From positions 2,914,001 through 2,978,000 of the forward strand of contig NZ_CP028913.1 in the NCBI RefSeq assembly GCF_003070885.1: DNA of 64,000 bases. Direction: 5' to 3'. Shown one piece after another: positions 24,791-34,157 of the stretch (position 1 is the stretch's first letter; every line of letters begins with the position of its first letter). Both the position numbers and the translations under genes were made by a program. Below the pieces are notes generated by a model that worked only from the letters and a program-made list of their open reading frames with translations, was not told the DNA's origin and made no database searches. Source of the stretch: Agromyces badenianii (GTDB lineage Bacteria; Actinomycetota; Actinomycetes; Actinomycetales; Microbacteriaceae).

Positions 24791-26365
24791 TCACACGTGC
24801 GGCACGAACTCCTGCCAGGCGAGCCGCTTCTCACGGCGCGGGTCGGCGACGACTCGGTCGACCCGGTCGAAGAGGAGGGTGCGCCGGCCCCCGTCGTCGT
24901 ATCGCGGCCACTCGGGGCCGGGTGCACCGGATGCCGCGAACAGCACCCAGTGCCGCTGCATCCGTCGCCCGACCGAGCGGAACATCCGGCGACCGCCGAG
25001 TATCGTGAGGCCGACGCCGACCGGGGTGTCGAACTTCTCGAACAGGGCGAAGAGCTCGAGCCCGTGCGTGGCGTCGAGGCCGAGCATGCGGGCGGTGCGC
25101 GGGGCCGCGTCGAAGCGGTAGGCGTAGACGGGCGCGTACCTCGAGTGGCGTTCGGCGACCTTCACGGTGGGAAACCAGAAGGTGAAGTCGCCGGCGAAGT
25201 CGGCCGCAGGGCGGCGCTCGGGCAGGCCGGGGTACTGACGCTTGATCACCTTCCGCGCGCGCTTGCGGGTGTTCGCGAAGATGGCGCGGATGCGCGGCTT
25301 CGTCGTCGGCAGGATGTCGATGCGCCCTTCGAAGAGCGATCCCTCGCGATCGTTCGTGCCGATGATGAGGGGCACCCGGTGCGCGAGCCCGTCGCGGAAC
25401 GCATCGAGCGGCCGGTGGGGCAGGAACTCGCCGTCGATGACGGGAGCGAGGCTGATCGTTCCCGGGTTCTCGTCGGGAGTGCGGATCGTGAGCGCCGTCG
25501 TCGCCTCGGCGAGCAACTTGGGGTCGGCGGAGCAGAGCATCGCCGCGGCATCCTCGACCGACTCGCTCTCGAGGTCGTCGTCGTCGACCACGCGGCTGAG
25601 CAGCTGCACGTACTCGCGCGCCCAGCGTGCGGCGATCTCGGGCAGGTAGACCGCGTTGGCCGGTGAGCTCTGCGAGATCGCGCGAGTGAAGAGACCCTCG
25701 GCCGCAGGCACGGTCAGCAGGGTCGTCACCGAGTTCGCGCCGGCGGATTCGCCGAAGAGCGTCACCCGGTCGGGATCGCCGCCGAAGGCGCGGATGTTGC
25801 GGCGCACCCACTCGAGCGCCGCGACCTGGTCGCGGAGTCCGAGGTTCGCCTCGATCGGGCGATGCGGCCTCGAATAGGCCCGGAAATCGAGCCAGCCGAG
25901 CGCGCCGAGCCGGTAGTTCAGGCTCACGTAGACGACGCCGTGCTGCCGCACGAGCCGCTCGCCCTGGCGCGGGTACTCCCCCGACGAGCCGACGCTGTAC
26001 GCCCCGCCGTGGATGAACACCATGACGGGCAGACCCGTGCCCGCCCCCTCGGGCGCCACCGGCCAGTCGGGCGCGATCACGTTCAGGCTGAGGCAGTCCT
26101 CGCTGCGAGCCAGGTGGGGTGCCGCCCCGACGAACTGGCCGCTCCGCTTCTGCGGCGCGACCGGTCCGAACTCGCTCGCGTCGCGCACGCCGTCCCACGC
26201 GAGGGCGGGCCGCGGCGCACGGAAGCGGAACGCTCCGCCCGTCGAGGCCGCATACGGGATGCCCCGCCAGCTCAGCACGCCGCCACGGCGCACCCCGCGC
26301 ACAGCACCCGTCTCGGTCTCGACCACCAGGCCGTCGCCGGTTCGCACCGCGTTCCCGAGCAGCAT
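24791..26365 (-). CDS. carboxylesterase/lipase family protein (para-nitrobenzyl-esterase type)
   Basis: 524-residue type B carboxylesterase fold. It has the early WRGIPYA, SEDCLSLN (about 88-95), the oxyanion HGG (119-121), and nucleophile Ser207 in GESAGA. The acid and His are probably in the FEGRIDIL region and DATHGLELFALF. No signal peptide is visible, so it should be cytosolic. The C-terminus ends VADPRREKRLAWQEF, typical of the family. ATG 26365 has a TAGGCT -10 box seven bases upstream. The ester substrate is unknown. Confidence 0.9.
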   Translation of the reverse strand: MLLGNAVRTGDGLVVETETGAVRGVRRGGVLSWRGIPYAASTGGAFRFRAPRPALAWDGVRDASEFGPVAPQKRSGQFVGAAPHLARSEDCLSLNVIAPDWPVAPEGAGTGLPVMVFIHGGAYSVGSSGEYPRQGERLVRQHGVVYVSLNYRLGALGWLDFRAYSRPHRPIEANLGLRDQVAALEWVRRNIRAFGGDPDRVTLFGESAGANSVTTLLTVPAAEGLFTRAISQSSPANAVYLPEIAARWAREYVQLLSRVVDDDDLESESVEDAAAMLCSADPKLLAEATTALTIRTPDENPGTISLAPVIDGEFLPHRPLDAFRDGLAHRVPLIIGTNDREGSLFEGRIDILPTTKPRIRAIFANTRKRARKVIKRQYPGLPERRPAADFAGDFTFWFPTVKVAERHSRYAPVYAYRFDAAPRTARMLGLDATHGLELFALFEKFDTPVGVGLTILGGRRMFRSVGRRMQRHWVLFAASGAPGPEWPRYDDGGRRTLLFDRVDRVVADPRREKRLAWQEFVPHV

Positions 26366-26372
26366 GGCCGGG

Positions 26373-26378
26373 AGCCTA
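26373..26378 (-). promoter_or_regulatory. -10 box TAGGCT for the esterase
   Basis: TAGGCT on the minus strand, seven bases before ATG 26365; leaderless layout. Confidence 0.5.
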
Positions 26379-26408
26379 CGCCCCTCGTGTGAACGAACGG
26401 GGCATGTC

Positions 26409-26897
26409 TCAGCCCGTGGCGCGCGTCGACACGCGCGCCGGCGAGGGCACGATCATGCGCAGCGCCCACCCGAAGAGGATGAAGACCACGCCGACCCCCG
26501 CCGCGAAGAGGGCGACGCCGAACGACACGACCGAGGTGAACAGCGACGCCCGCAGGAACGACGCCGTCATCACGGTCTGCCGCACCGGGTCGTCACGGTC
26601 GAGTTCGGCGTAGGTCTTGCCGTCGCTCGACTCGAGCGCGTGCATGTTGATCACCCCCGCCTGGATGAACGCGTCGATCGGCCCGTCGACGACCTTGCCC
26701 GCGAAGAACGGCGCATCGTCGGGGATCGTGATGTTCTCGGCGCGGAGCTGCGCCGACACCGCGATCCAGACGATGATCGCCACGACGATCATCACGATTC
26801 CGCCGACGACGCCGGCGAGTCCGATGACTCGGATCCCCTGTCGCTGGCCGTGGCTCAGCACGACCTCGCCGATCTCGTCTCCGTTCGCTGCAGACAT
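26409..26897 (-). CDS. two-TM membrane protein of unknown function
   Basis: 162 residues with one helix at about 23-47 and another at about 120-147. Between them is an extracytoplasmic segment of about 70 residues (ENITIPDDAPFFAGK, HALESSDGKTYAELDRDDP), a layout common to aromatic-rich actinobacterial membrane proteins of unknown role. ATG 26897 has GGAGG six bases upstream; the longer frame to 27014 has no RBS. It lies just upstream of the esterase on the same strand with a short gap, so the two may be co-transcribed. Confidence 0.75.
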   Translation of the reverse strand: MSAANGDEIGEVVLSHGQRQGIRVIGLAGVVGGIVMIVVAIIVWIAVSAQLRAENITIPDDAPFFAGKVVDGPIDAFIQAGVINMHALESSDGKTYAELDRDDPVRQTVMTASFLRASLFTSVVSFGVALFAAGVGVVFILFGWALRMIVPSPARVSTRATG

Positions 26898-27023
26898 GTC
26901 GCCTCCCCCAAGGATCATCACTGCGCTGCCCACCCTAGCCGGGTGGGCCCGGGCGGCGGAAGGGGGCGTGGGCGCCGGAAGGCGTGCGCGATGTCCGCGC
27001 TCGCGCCGAAGCACGCCGAAACG

Positions 27024-27063
27024 CGCTGACGCCCCGCCGGGCGTGGCCGGCAGGGCGTCAGCG
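27024..27063 (-). terminator. terminator hairpin after clpB
   Basis: CGCTGACGCCC (27024-27034) and GGGCGTCAGCG (27053-27063) form an 11-bp perfect stem. The loop holds an inner GCCGG/CCGGC pair and GGGCGT (27039-27044), a partial copy of the closing arm. It starts 15 bases after the clpB stop. Confidence 0.75.
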
Positions 27064-27077
27064 GCGGCGGTCGCCCG

Positions 27078-29312
27078 CTACTCGTCGAGCAGCTCGGCGT
27101 CGATCACCTCGTCGTCGACGGGCACGGATCGCCCCGCGTCCACGAGCGGAACGTCGGCACGGGTGATCGTGAGCGACTCGCCGTCGTCGGCGATCGCGAC
27201 CACGACGGCGTCGCCGTCGCGCACGTCGCCCGTGAGCAGTGCGCGGGCGAGCCGGTCGTCGATCTCGTGCTGCATGAGGCGGCGCAGCGGCCGCGCCCCG
27301 TACAGCGGGTCGTAGCCGCGCTCGGCGAGCCACGCCCGGGCGTCGGGCGTCACCCCGAGCTGCAGTCGCCGCTCGTGCAGCCGCGCCGAGAGCCGGTCGA
27401 TGTAGAGGTTGACGATCTCGCCGAGCTCCTGCTCGCTGAGCGCGGAGAACACGACGATGTCGTCGAGCCGGTTGACGAACTCGGGCTTGAACGACTGCCG
27501 CACGGTCTGCAGCACCGCCTGCTCCTTCTCGTTCCAGCTGAGGCCGGGGTCGATCAGGTACTGCGAGCCGAGGTTCGAGGTGAGGATCAGGATCGTGTTC
27601 CGGAAATCGACCGTGCGACCCTGACCGTCGGTGAGGCGCCCGTCGTCGAGCACCTGCAGCAGCACGTCGAAGACCTCGGGGTGCGCCTTCTCGACCTCGT
27701 CGAAGAGGATCACCGAGTACGGGCGTCGCCGCACGGCCTCGGTGAGCTGGCCGCCCTGGTCGTAGCCGACATACCCCGGAGGGGCGCCGACGAGGCGCGA
27801 GACCGAGAACTTCTCGCCGTACTCCGACATGTCGATGCGCACCATGGCGTGCTCGTCGTCGAAGAGGAACTCGGCGAGCGCCTTGGCGAGTTCGGTCTTG
27901 CCGACGCCGGTCGGGCCGAGGAACAGGAAGGATCCCGTCGGCCGGTTGGGGTCGCTGATGCCGGCCCGCGAGCGGCGCACCGAATCGGCGACCGCCGCGA
28001 CGGCCCGCTTCTGCCCGATGAGGCGCTTGCCGAGTTCCTGCTCGAGGTGCAGCAGCTTCTCGGTCTCGCCCTGCAGCAGGCGGCCGACGGGGATGCCGGT
28101 CCAGGCGGCGATCACCTGTGCGATGTCCTCCTCGGTGACCTGCTCGTTGACCATGCGCGGCTCGTCGGGAGCCTCTTCGGCCTGCTCGGCGGCCGCGAGG
28201 TCGCGCTGCAACTGGGCGATCGTCTCGTACTCGAGCTTCGAGGCCCTCGCGTAGTCGGCCTCGCGCATGGCGCGGTCGCGCTCGGTGACGGCTTCATCGA
28301 GCTTCTTCTTCAGCTCGCCGACGCGGTTCAGGCCCATGCGCTCGCGCGCCCAGCGCGCTTCGAGGGCCGCGAGCTCGCGCTCCTGTTCGCGCAGGGTCTC
28401 GCGAAGCTTCGCGAGTCGCTCCTTCGAGGCGTCGTCCTTCTCCTTCTTGAGGGCGAGCTCCTCGAGCTTCATCCGGTCGACCTGGCGCTTCAGCTGGTCG
28501 ATCTCGACGGGACTCGAATCGATCTCCATCTTGAGGCGCGACATGGCCTCGTCGACGAGGTCGATCGCCTTGTCGGGCAGTTGCCGCGACGAGATGTACC
28601 GATTCGACAGGGATGCCGAGGCCACGAGCGCGGCATCGGAGATCGTGACCCCGTGGTGCGCTTCGTACCGGCCCTTGAGCCCGCGCAGGATCGCCACGGT
28701 GTCTTCGACGCTCGGCTCGCCGACGTAGACCTGCTGGAATCGTCGTTCGAGCGCGGCATCCTTCTCGATGTACTCGCGGTACTCGTTGAGGGTCGTCGCG
28801 CCGATGAGCCGCAGTTCGCCGCGGGCGAGCATGGGCTTCAGCATGTTCGACGCCGCGACGGATCCCTCGCCGCCGCCTGCGCCCATGAGCAGGTGCAGCT
28901 CGTCGACGAAGGTGATGATCTCGCCCTCGGCCTCGTCGATCTCCTTGAGCACGGCCTTCAGCCGCTCCTCGAACTGGCCGCGGTACATCGCCCCCGCGAC
29001 GAGTGCGGAGATGTCGAGCGAGATGAGTTGCTTGCCCTTGAGCGACTCGGCGACGTCGCCCGCGACGATGCGCTGGGCGAGTCCTTCGACGACGGCGGTC
29101 TTGCCGACGCCCGGTTCGCCGATCAGCACCGGGTTGTTCTTCGTGCGCCGCGTGAGCACCTGGCTGACGCGGCGGATCTCGGCATCACGCCCGATGACCG
29201 GGTCGAGCTTTCCCGCTTCCGCGATCTCGGTGAGGTTGACACCGTACTGTTCGAGCGCCGATTTCTGCTCTTCTTGCGAGTTCGGCGCGCCCTGCATGTT
29301 TGCCACAGGCAT
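27078..29312 (-). CDS. clpB: ClpB-type AAA+ disaggregase lacking the N-domain
   Basis: 744 residues. The first AAA+ module begins almost at once: [10 protein letters not shown] at about 35, Walker A GEPGVGKT (65-72), Walker B with VDELH. A long coiled-coil M-domain (about 255-380) with many Lys/Glu/Arg heptads identifies ClpB rather than ClpC/ClpA. The second module has GPTGVGKT and [11 protein letters not shown]. Usual ClpB is about 860 residues with a 150-residue Clp_N domain in front; that is absent. With DnaK, ClpB reactivates aggregated proteins. A HAIR operator lies 15 bases upstream of the start, so HspR should repress it. ATG 29297 is an alternative start. Confidence 0.88.
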   Translation of the reverse strand: MPVANMQGAPNSQEEQKSALEQYGVNLTEIAEAGKLDPVIGRDAEIRRVSQVLTRRTKNNPVLIGEPGVGKTAVVEGLAQRIVAGDVAESLKGKQLISLDISALVAGAMYRGQFEERLKAVLKEIDEAEGEIITFVDELHLLMGAGGGEGSVAASNMLKPMLARGELRLIGATTLNEYREYIEKDAALERRFQQVYVGEPSVEDTVAILRGLKGRYEAHHGVTISDAALVASASLSNRYISSRQLPDKAIDLVDEAMSRLKMEIDSSPVEIDQLKRQVDRMKLEELALKKEKDDASKERLAKLRETLREQERELAALEARWARERMGLNRVGELKKKLDEAVTERDRAMREADYARASKLEYETIAQLQRDLAAAEQAEEAPDEPRMVNEQVTEEDIAQVIAAWTGIPVGRLLQGETEKLLHLEQELGKRLIGQKRAVAAVADSVRRSRAGISDPNRPTGSFLFLGPTGVGKTELAKALAEFLFDDEHAMVRIDMSEYGEKFSVSRLVGAPPGYVGYDQGGQLTEAVRRRPYSVILFDEVEKAHPEVFDVLLQVLDDGRLTDGQGRTVDFRNTILILTSNLGSQYLIDPGLSWNEKEQAVLQTVRQSFKPEFVNRLDDIVVFSALSEQELGEIVNLYIDRLSARLHERRLQLGVTPDARAWLAERGYDPLYGARPLRRLMQHEIDDRLARALLTGDVRDGDAVVVAIADDGESLTITRADVPLVDAGRSVPVDDEVIDAELLDE

Positions 29313-29326
29313 TTCCCTTCTTCAAA

Positions 29327-29347
29327 CTTGAGCCTATTAGACTCAAC
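29327..29347 (-). promoter_or_regulatory. HAIR operator (HspR site) of clpB
   Basis: CTTGAGC - 7 bases - ACTCAAC, one base from the HspR-associated inverted repeat CTTGAGT-N7-ACTCAAG. It sits directly before the clpB start codon. Confidence 0.88.
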
Positions 29348-29567
29348 TTTGGCGACAGGGTTTGGTATTCCGGATTCGACGCCGGAAATCCCCCCGGCCT
29401 CACGCTAGACGGATGCCTCGGCGCGCGCCAGCATCCAGCTCGGCCGTCGGGGGTGAGTCCGGCGCTTCGCGCCGCGTCATCCGCCGTCATTTCGACGCTG
29501 GCGCCGCGCGGATTCACACCGTTGTCACATTGATCGGCGATGCTCGAAGTCCGACACTGGGAGCAGC

Positions 29568-30269
29568 ATGCAGAAGCGCACGAAGATCATCACCGTCTCG
29601 ATCATCGCCGGAGCGCTCGTGCTCGGCGCCACCGCCGCCATCGCCGGGCCCATCGTCTACCGCGACCTGATCGTCGGGGAGGCCGACGCGGCGCCCTCGG
29701 TGACGACGACCCCGCAGGGCTCGAGCGGCACGGGTGAGGCGGCATCCGATCTCAGCGGCGACTGGGCCGTCGTCGACGGCTCGTTCGCCGGCTACCGGGT
29801 CGACGAGGTGCTGAACGGCACCGACGTGACGGTCACGGGTCACACCGAAGACGTCACGGGCACCCTCACGGTCGACGGGCTGACGCTCACGAGCGCGTCG
29901 ATCGAGGTCGACGTCGCATCCATCGCGACCGACTCGGGCAACCGCGACGAGTACTTCCGCTCGAGCGCCTTGCGCACCGACGAGTTCCCGACCGCCGCCT
30001 TCGTGCTCACCGAGCCGATCACGGTCGGGTCGGCGCCGACGGTCGGCAAGGTGCAGACCGTGCAGGCGACGGGCGACCTCACGCTCGCGGGCGTCACCCG
30101 CAGTGTCACCGTCGACCTCGAGGCCGTGCTGAACGGTGCCGACGGCCAGGTCGCCGGCAGCATCCCGATCATCTTCGCCGACTTCGGCGTCGAGGCGCCG
30201 AACCTCGGCTTCGTCTCGGTCGAGCCCACCGGCTTCGTCGAGTTCTCGCTCGTGCTTGCACGCGCCTGA
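29568..30269 (+). CDS. YceI family protein, membrane-anchored
   Basis: 233 residues. An N-terminal hydrophobic segment (about 8-30) anchors or exports the protein, followed by a Ser/Thr/Gly linker to about residue 62. The YceI lipocalin-like beta barrel follows: DWAVVDGSFAGYRVDEV, a middle with GTLTVDGLTL and RDEYFRSSALRTDEFPTA, and GDLTLAGVTRSVTVDLEA. The family binds isoprenoid-type lipids in an elongated barrel. RBS GGGAG before ATG 29568. Confidence 0.88.
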   Translation: MQKRTKIITVSIIAGALVLGATAAIAGPIVYRDLIVGEADAAPSVTTTPQGSSGTGEAASDLSGDWAVVDGSFAGYRVDEVLNGTDVTVTGHTEDVTGTLTVDGLTLTSASIEVDVASIATDSGNRDEYFRSSALRTDEFPTAAFVLTEPITVGSAPTVGKVQTVQATGDLTLAGVTRSVTVDLEAVLNGADGQVAGSIPIIFADFGVEAPNLGFVSVEPTGFVEFSLVLARA

Positions 30270-30347
30270 GCCGGCGGCGGTCGAACTCCCCGCCCCGAAG
30301 CGTCCATGCAATGGAATGCGATCGGGCGGCGCGACGTTCCATCCGAC

Positions 30348-31379
30348 GTGCAACGATTCGGAACGCTCTCATTCGGACACTACGGTCCGCTCGGCGGTGG
30401 CCGTGAGCTCTCCGCCGCCGACTCGATGCTGCAGGCGATCGACCTCGCCCAGGGCATGGACGAGCTCGGCGTCAACGGCGCGTACTTCCGCGTGCACCAC
30501 TTCGCCCGCCAGCAGGCGTCGCCGATGCCGTTGCTCGCGGCGATCGCGGCACGCACCCGGCACCTCGAGGTCGGCACGGGCGTCGTCGACATGCGGTACG
30601 AGAGCCCGCTGCACCTCGCCGAGGAGGCGGCGGCGGTCGACCTCATCTCGGGCGGCCGACTCGCGCTCGGCGTCAGCCGCGGCTCACCCGAGACGGTCGT
30701 GCGCGGCTACGAGGCCTTCGGATACACCGGCTCGGAAGACCCGCGCGGCGCCGACATCGCCCGCGCGCACTTCGAGCGGTTCCTGCAGGCGGTCGAAGGC
30801 GAGGGCATCGCCGAACCGGATGCCTCGTCGCCGTTCGGCGGCGGCGCGAGCGGCCAGCAGCGCATCGAGCCGTACTCGCCCGGTCTGCGTTCGCGCATCT
30901 GGTGGGGCGCCGGCAACAGCGACTCGGCCGCATGGGCCGGGCGTCGGGGCGTGAACCTCATGTCGTCGACCCTGCTCACCGAAGACCGCGGCATTCCCTT
31001 CGACGAGCTGCAGGCGCAGCAGATCGAGACGTTCCGCGCCGCCTGGCGCGAGGCCGGCCACCCCGGCAAGCCTCGCACCTCGGTGAGCCGTTCGATCTTC
31101 CCGATCACCACCGCCGAAGACGAGCTCTACTTCGGCGGCCGCCAGGACGGCGACGGCGTGGGCTACATCGACGGCATGCTCTCGACGTTCGGCAAGACCT
31201 ACGCGGGCACGCCCGACAAGCTCGTCGAGCAGTTGCAGCGCGACGCGGCGATCCGCTCCGCCGACACGCTCATGCTCACGATCCCGAGCCAGCTCGGCGT
31301 CGAATTCAACCTGCGACTCGTCTCGGCCTTCGCCGAGCACGTCGCGCCGAGCCTCGGCTGGGAGCCCACCCGCAGCTGA
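30348..31379 (+). CDS. LLM class flavin-dependent oxidoreductase
   Basis: About 343 residues of the bacterial luciferase-like fold (TIM barrel using FMN or F420). Typical segments are [11 protein letters not shown] at the N-terminus, [40 protein letters not shown] and the conserved [20 protein letters not shown] 30348 gives an N-terminus starting MQRFGTLSF, usual in close relatives; ATG 30306 is an in-frame alternative adding 14 residues. A neighbouring F420-type nitroreductase hints at F420 use, which is inference. Confidence 0.85.
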   Translation: MQRFGTLSFGHYGPLGGGRELSAADSMLQAIDLAQGMDELGVNGAYFRVHHFARQQASPMPLLAAIAARTRHLEVGTGVVDMRYESPLHLAEEAAAVDLISGGRLALGVSRGSPETVVRGYEAFGYTGSEDPRGADIARAHFERFLQAVEGEGIAEPDASSPFGGGASGQQRIEPYSPGLRSRIWWGAGNSDSAAWAGRRGVNLMSSTLLTEDRGIPFDELQAQQIETFRAAWREAGHPGKPRTSVSRSIFPITTAEDELYFGGRQDGDGVGYIDGMLSTFGKTYAGTPDKLVEQLQRDAAIRSADTLMLTIPSQLGVEFNLRLVSAFAEHVAPSLGWEPTRS

Positions 31380-31539
31380 GCGGGCCCGCGCCTCCCTGCC
31401 GTCAGTCGGGGGAAGCCCCCGACGATCGCACCGCCGCGCGGCTCGCGATCCGGGCCCTCGACCGCCGAGCGGATGCCCCGAGCCGGAATGCCCCGGCCCG
31501 ACGCGGGGTTATCGTCGAGCAGACCATCGAGGAGGATCC

Positions 31540-31980
31540 ATGCCGTTGGAAGGCGAGTACGAGCCAAGCACGTCGGACTGGGCGCGCAAGCAGGCCGAGG
31601 CATTCGAGGCGTCGAACGGCGAAACGTCGAACACCCTTAGGGGCATGCCGATCATCGTGCTCACGACGCTCGGCGCGAAGTCGGGCAAGCTCCGCAAGAC
31701 CGCGCTCATGCGGGTCGAGCACGACGGCGAGTACGCGGCCGTCGCCTCGCTCGGCGGGGCGCCGAAGCATCCGGTCTGGTATTGGAACGTGAAGAAGCAC
31801 CCGCACGTCGAACTGCAGGACGGCACGGAGAAGCACGACTACGAGGCGCGCGAACTCGAGGGCGACGAGCGGCGGATCTGGTGGGAACGGGCCGTCGAGG
31901 CCTACCCGCCATACGCCGACTACCAGACGAAGACCGACCGGCTGATCCCCGTCTTCCTCCTCACCCGCGTCGTGCTCTGA
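31540..31980 (+). CDS. nitroreductase/deazaflavin (F420)-dependent family protein (Ddn-like)
   Basis: 146 residues of the split-barrel Ddn family. It shows the characteristic [20 protein letters not shown] (G-x-K-S-G-x-x-R, contacts to the F420 phosphate tail), [18 protein letters not shown] and [19 protein letters not shown] before ATG. Members reduce nitroimidazoles, quinones or other acceptors with F420H2; the actual substrate cannot be read here. Hairpin D follows directly after its stop. Confidence 0.9.
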   Translation: MPLEGEYEPSTSDWARKQAEAFEASNGETSNTLRGMPIIVLTTLGAKSGKLRKTALMRVEHDGEYAAVASLGGAPKHPVWYWNVKKHPHVELQDGTEKHDYEARELEGDERRIWWERAVEAYPPYADYQTKTDRLIPVFLLTRVVL

Positions 31981-32035
31981 CCCGTCGGAGGACGCGAGTC
32001 GCGTCGGAGGCAACGAATCCGCGTCCTCCGACGGG
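31981..32035. repeat. 16-bp perfect inverted repeat with internal arm copy (element D)
   Basis: CCCGTCGGAGGACGCG (31981-31996) and its exact complement (32020-32035). Between them, CGTCGGAGG (32002-32010) is a direct copy of the left arm, and TCCTCCGG (32042-32049) is a partial copy beyond the right arm. It starts at the first base after the Ddn-like stop, between convergent genes, so may be a bidirectional terminator. Confidence 0.75.
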
Positions 32036-32118
32036 ACACGTGTCCTCCGGCGCGGCGGGGCGCGCGGGGGCGCGCGGCGCGCGGCGCGGCGGGCGGCCGG
32101 GCGGGCGGTCGCCAGCCG

Positions 32119-33267
32119 CTACAGCCAGCGCATGGTGAACGCCTGCGCCAGCACGGCGCGCAGCGGCGGCACGGCGAGGGCACGCACGGCCGCGTTGCGC
32201 AGCCGCAGTCGCAGGCCGGCGGCGGGGGCTCCCATCGCCATGTTGAACGCGGCCTGCCGCATGGCACGGGCGGCTGCGCTTCGACGAGTGCGCTCGTAGC
32301 GGGTGAACGCCTCGAGCGGCGCACCGGCGTCGAGCGCCGCGGCCAGCTCGCGATCGAGGGAGAGAGCGTCGAGCCAGCCGAGGTTCATGCCCTGACCGCC
32401 GATCGGGCTCACCTCGTGGGCCGCGTCGCCGACGAGTGCGACGCGTCCGAGCGACATCCGCTCGGCCAGGTGCTGCCTGGCCTCGAAGGCGCTCGGCGTC
32501 GACGCCGAGGCGAGGTCGAAACCGGCGCCCGTGCGACTCGCGACGATGGTTGCGAGCACATGTGCATCGAGTCGCGCCGGCGGCCGGCGCACCCACGCGA
32601 CCCATCGGCGCTGCGCCCCCGGCATCGGGAACGACTCGACCACGCCGGCCGGCTCGAAGTGCAGCAGAGCGGTCGCGGGCTCACCGGTGTCGTCGCGGGT
32701 GTCGCCCATCACGTAGTGCGCGCGCCCGGGCCAGGCGTTCCAGCCGATTCCGGCGAGACTCCGGATGTCGCTGCGCACGCCGTCGGCCCCGACCACGTAC
32801 CGGGCCGGCACCGTGGTCGTCTCGCCGCCTCGGTCGGCCATGACCTCGATGTGCGTGCCGCGGTCACGGAGGCCGCCGACCGCCACCCCGCGCTCGAGCG
32901 CCCCCGGCGCGAGCTCGGCGAGCCGCCGCTCGAGCAGTGCCTCGGTCGCGAGCTGCGGCAGCGACCACACCGATCCGGCGCCGCTGAACGACATCGCCCC
33001 GAGCACGCGCCCGTCGCACATGACCCGGCCGTCGCGGATCTCGACGGCCCCCGCCCGCACGTCGGCCGCGAGGCCGACGCGGGCGAGCGCGCGCAGCCCC
33101 GGCGGGTGGATGCCGATCGCACGCGATCGTCCCGATCGCTCGGTACGGCGCTCGAGCACGACGACGTCGCGGCCCCGCTCGGCGAGCAGGCACGCGAGCA
33201 GGAGCCCGACCGGCCCGCCGCCGACGATGACGACGTCGTGCATGCGGCCGGCGGATGCCTCAGGCAT
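32119..33267 (-). CDS. FAD-dependent monooxygenase (UbiH/PHBH-like)
   Basis: 382 residues. The dinucleotide motif VVIVGGGPVGLLLA lies near the N-terminus, with ADGVRSDIR (DG motif) in the middle and GDAAHEVSPIGGQGMNLG (GD motif) about residue 280: the three signatures of group A flavoprotein hydroxylases. A hydrophobic C-terminus (about 345-382) may attach to the membrane or a lipid substrate. It overlaps the methyltransferase stop by eight bases. By position it corresponds to SrsC of the srsABC phenolic-lipid operon (hydroxylation of an alkylresorcinol ring), a context-based inference. Confidence 0.88.
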   Translation of the reverse strand: MPEASAGRMHDVVIVGGGPVGLLLACLLAERGRDVVVLERRTERSGRSRAIGIHPPGLRALARVGLAADVRAGAVEIRDGRVMCDGRVLGAMSFSGAGSVWSLPQLATEALLERRLAELAPGALERGVAVGGLRDRGTHIEVMADRGGETTTVPARYVVGADGVRSDIRSLAGIGWNAWPGRAHYVMGDTRDDTGEPATALLHFEPAGVVESFPMPGAQRRWVAWVRRPPARLDAHVLATIVASRTGAGFDLASASTPSAFEARQHLAERMSLGRVALVGDAAHEVSPIGGQGMNLGWLDALSLDRELAAALDAGAPLEAFTRYERTRRSAAARAMRQAAFNMAMGAPAAGLRLRLRNAAVRALAVPPLRAVLAQAFTMRWL

Positions 33268-33973
33268 CCGCGCCCCATACGAGCTCGAGCCGCGACGGGA
33301 ACGCCCGCCGCACGGCCCAGCCCTCGGGCAGCACCCGGGCGAGCTCGGCGGCGGTGTGGCTGCGGCGGATCGACGTCAGCCCGTCGGGGCGGATGTACGA
33401 GCCCGCGAGCAGGTTGCCGGCGAACGGCAGCGTGCCGAGCCAGAATCCTGCGTACCCGAGCCGGGTGCGCTCGATGTCCCCGTGCACCGCGAGCCCCCCG
33501 GGGCCGAGCAGCAGCTCGCTGTCTCGCAGCAGGGCGCCCAACTCGTGGCCGTCGAGGTGATGCAGCACGTGGTTCGACAGCACGAGGTCGAAGTGCTCAC
33601 CGGCGTCGACGAGCTCGCCGCTCACGGCACGTCGCAGCGTGAGCCCGGGCGTCGGCGGCTGAGCCGAGGCCCACCGCATCGCCCGCGCATCGGGGTCGAT
33701 CGCGGTGATCTCGAGCCGCAGCCCGTCGTCATCGGCCCACCGCAGCAGTCGTCGCGGCAGATCGGCACTGCCCGAGCCGATGTCGAGCAACCGCGTGCCC
33801 CACACCGGCGAGAGCCGCGGGCGCACCCAGCGCCGGTACACCGCCCGCTCCCCCGAGACCACGGCGTTCACCAGTCGGAACCGCTCGTAGGTCTTCTCGA
33901 GCATCACGGGGTCGGCGCCGGGCCCGTCCATGTGCTCCCGCGCGTCGGCGTCGCGCGCACGCAACGACCTCAT
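33260..33973 (-). CDS. class I SAM-dependent methyltransferase
   Basis: 237 residues. The SAM-binding motif I is LLDIGSGSADLPRRLL, motif II has AIDPDARAM, followed by LSNHVLHHL (post-II) and a substrate-cap region (LAGSYIRPDGLTSIRRSHT). ATG 33973 keeps AGGGG at six bases; ATG 33979 is an alternative with poor spacing. It overlaps the downstream monooxygenase and follows a type III PKS, so it probably methylates the PKS product. SrsB of Streptomyces is a different (membrane) methyltransferase class, so the role is analogous, not homologous. Confidence 0.85.
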   Translation of the reverse strand: MRSLRARDADAREHMDGPGADPVMLEKTYERFRLVNAVVSGERAVYRRWVRPRLSPVWGTRLLDIGSGSADLPRRLLRWADDDGLRLEITAIDPDARAMRWASAQPPTPGLTLRRAVSGELVDAGEHFDLVLSNHVLHHLDGHELGALLRDSELLLGPGGLAVHGDIERTRLGYAGFWLGTLPFAGNLLAGSYIRPDGLTSIRRSHTAAELARVLPEGWAVRRAFPSRLELVWGADA

Positions 33974-33983
33974 CCCCATCCCC

Positions 33984-34007
33984 TGTCTCTGCCTCTGCCT
34001 CTGCCTC
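33984..34007 (-). repeat. GAGGCA hexamer repeat in the methyltransferase leader
   Basis: On the plus strand TGTCTC then three perfect TGCCTC units, directly before the RBS of the methyltransferase. Copy-number slippage would change leader length and perhaps translation. Confidence 0.75.
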
Positions 34008-34031
34008 TGCCCATTCCCCTGCCCCGCTCAG

Positions 34032-34105
34032 AACTGCGGATATACGATCGGGCGCGCCGACGCGCGAAGCCGATCAGCGGCGCGCCCGATCGTATATCCG
34101 CAGTT
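34032..34105. repeat. 27-bp perfect inverted repeat (element F)
   Basis: Two exact 27-base arms (34032-34058 and 34079-34105), core CGATCGGGCGCGCC, with a 20-base loop. The loop holds CGCGCGAAGCCGATC (34061-34075), an imperfect inverted copy of the arm core. It lies between the PKS and the methyltransferase in the same orientation, so may attenuate or end transcription after the PKS. Confidence 0.85.
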
Positions 34106-34157
34106 GTGCACGGCGATGATGGAGTGCGGGCGGGTGGGGTTCCGGGGCGCACGAGCG

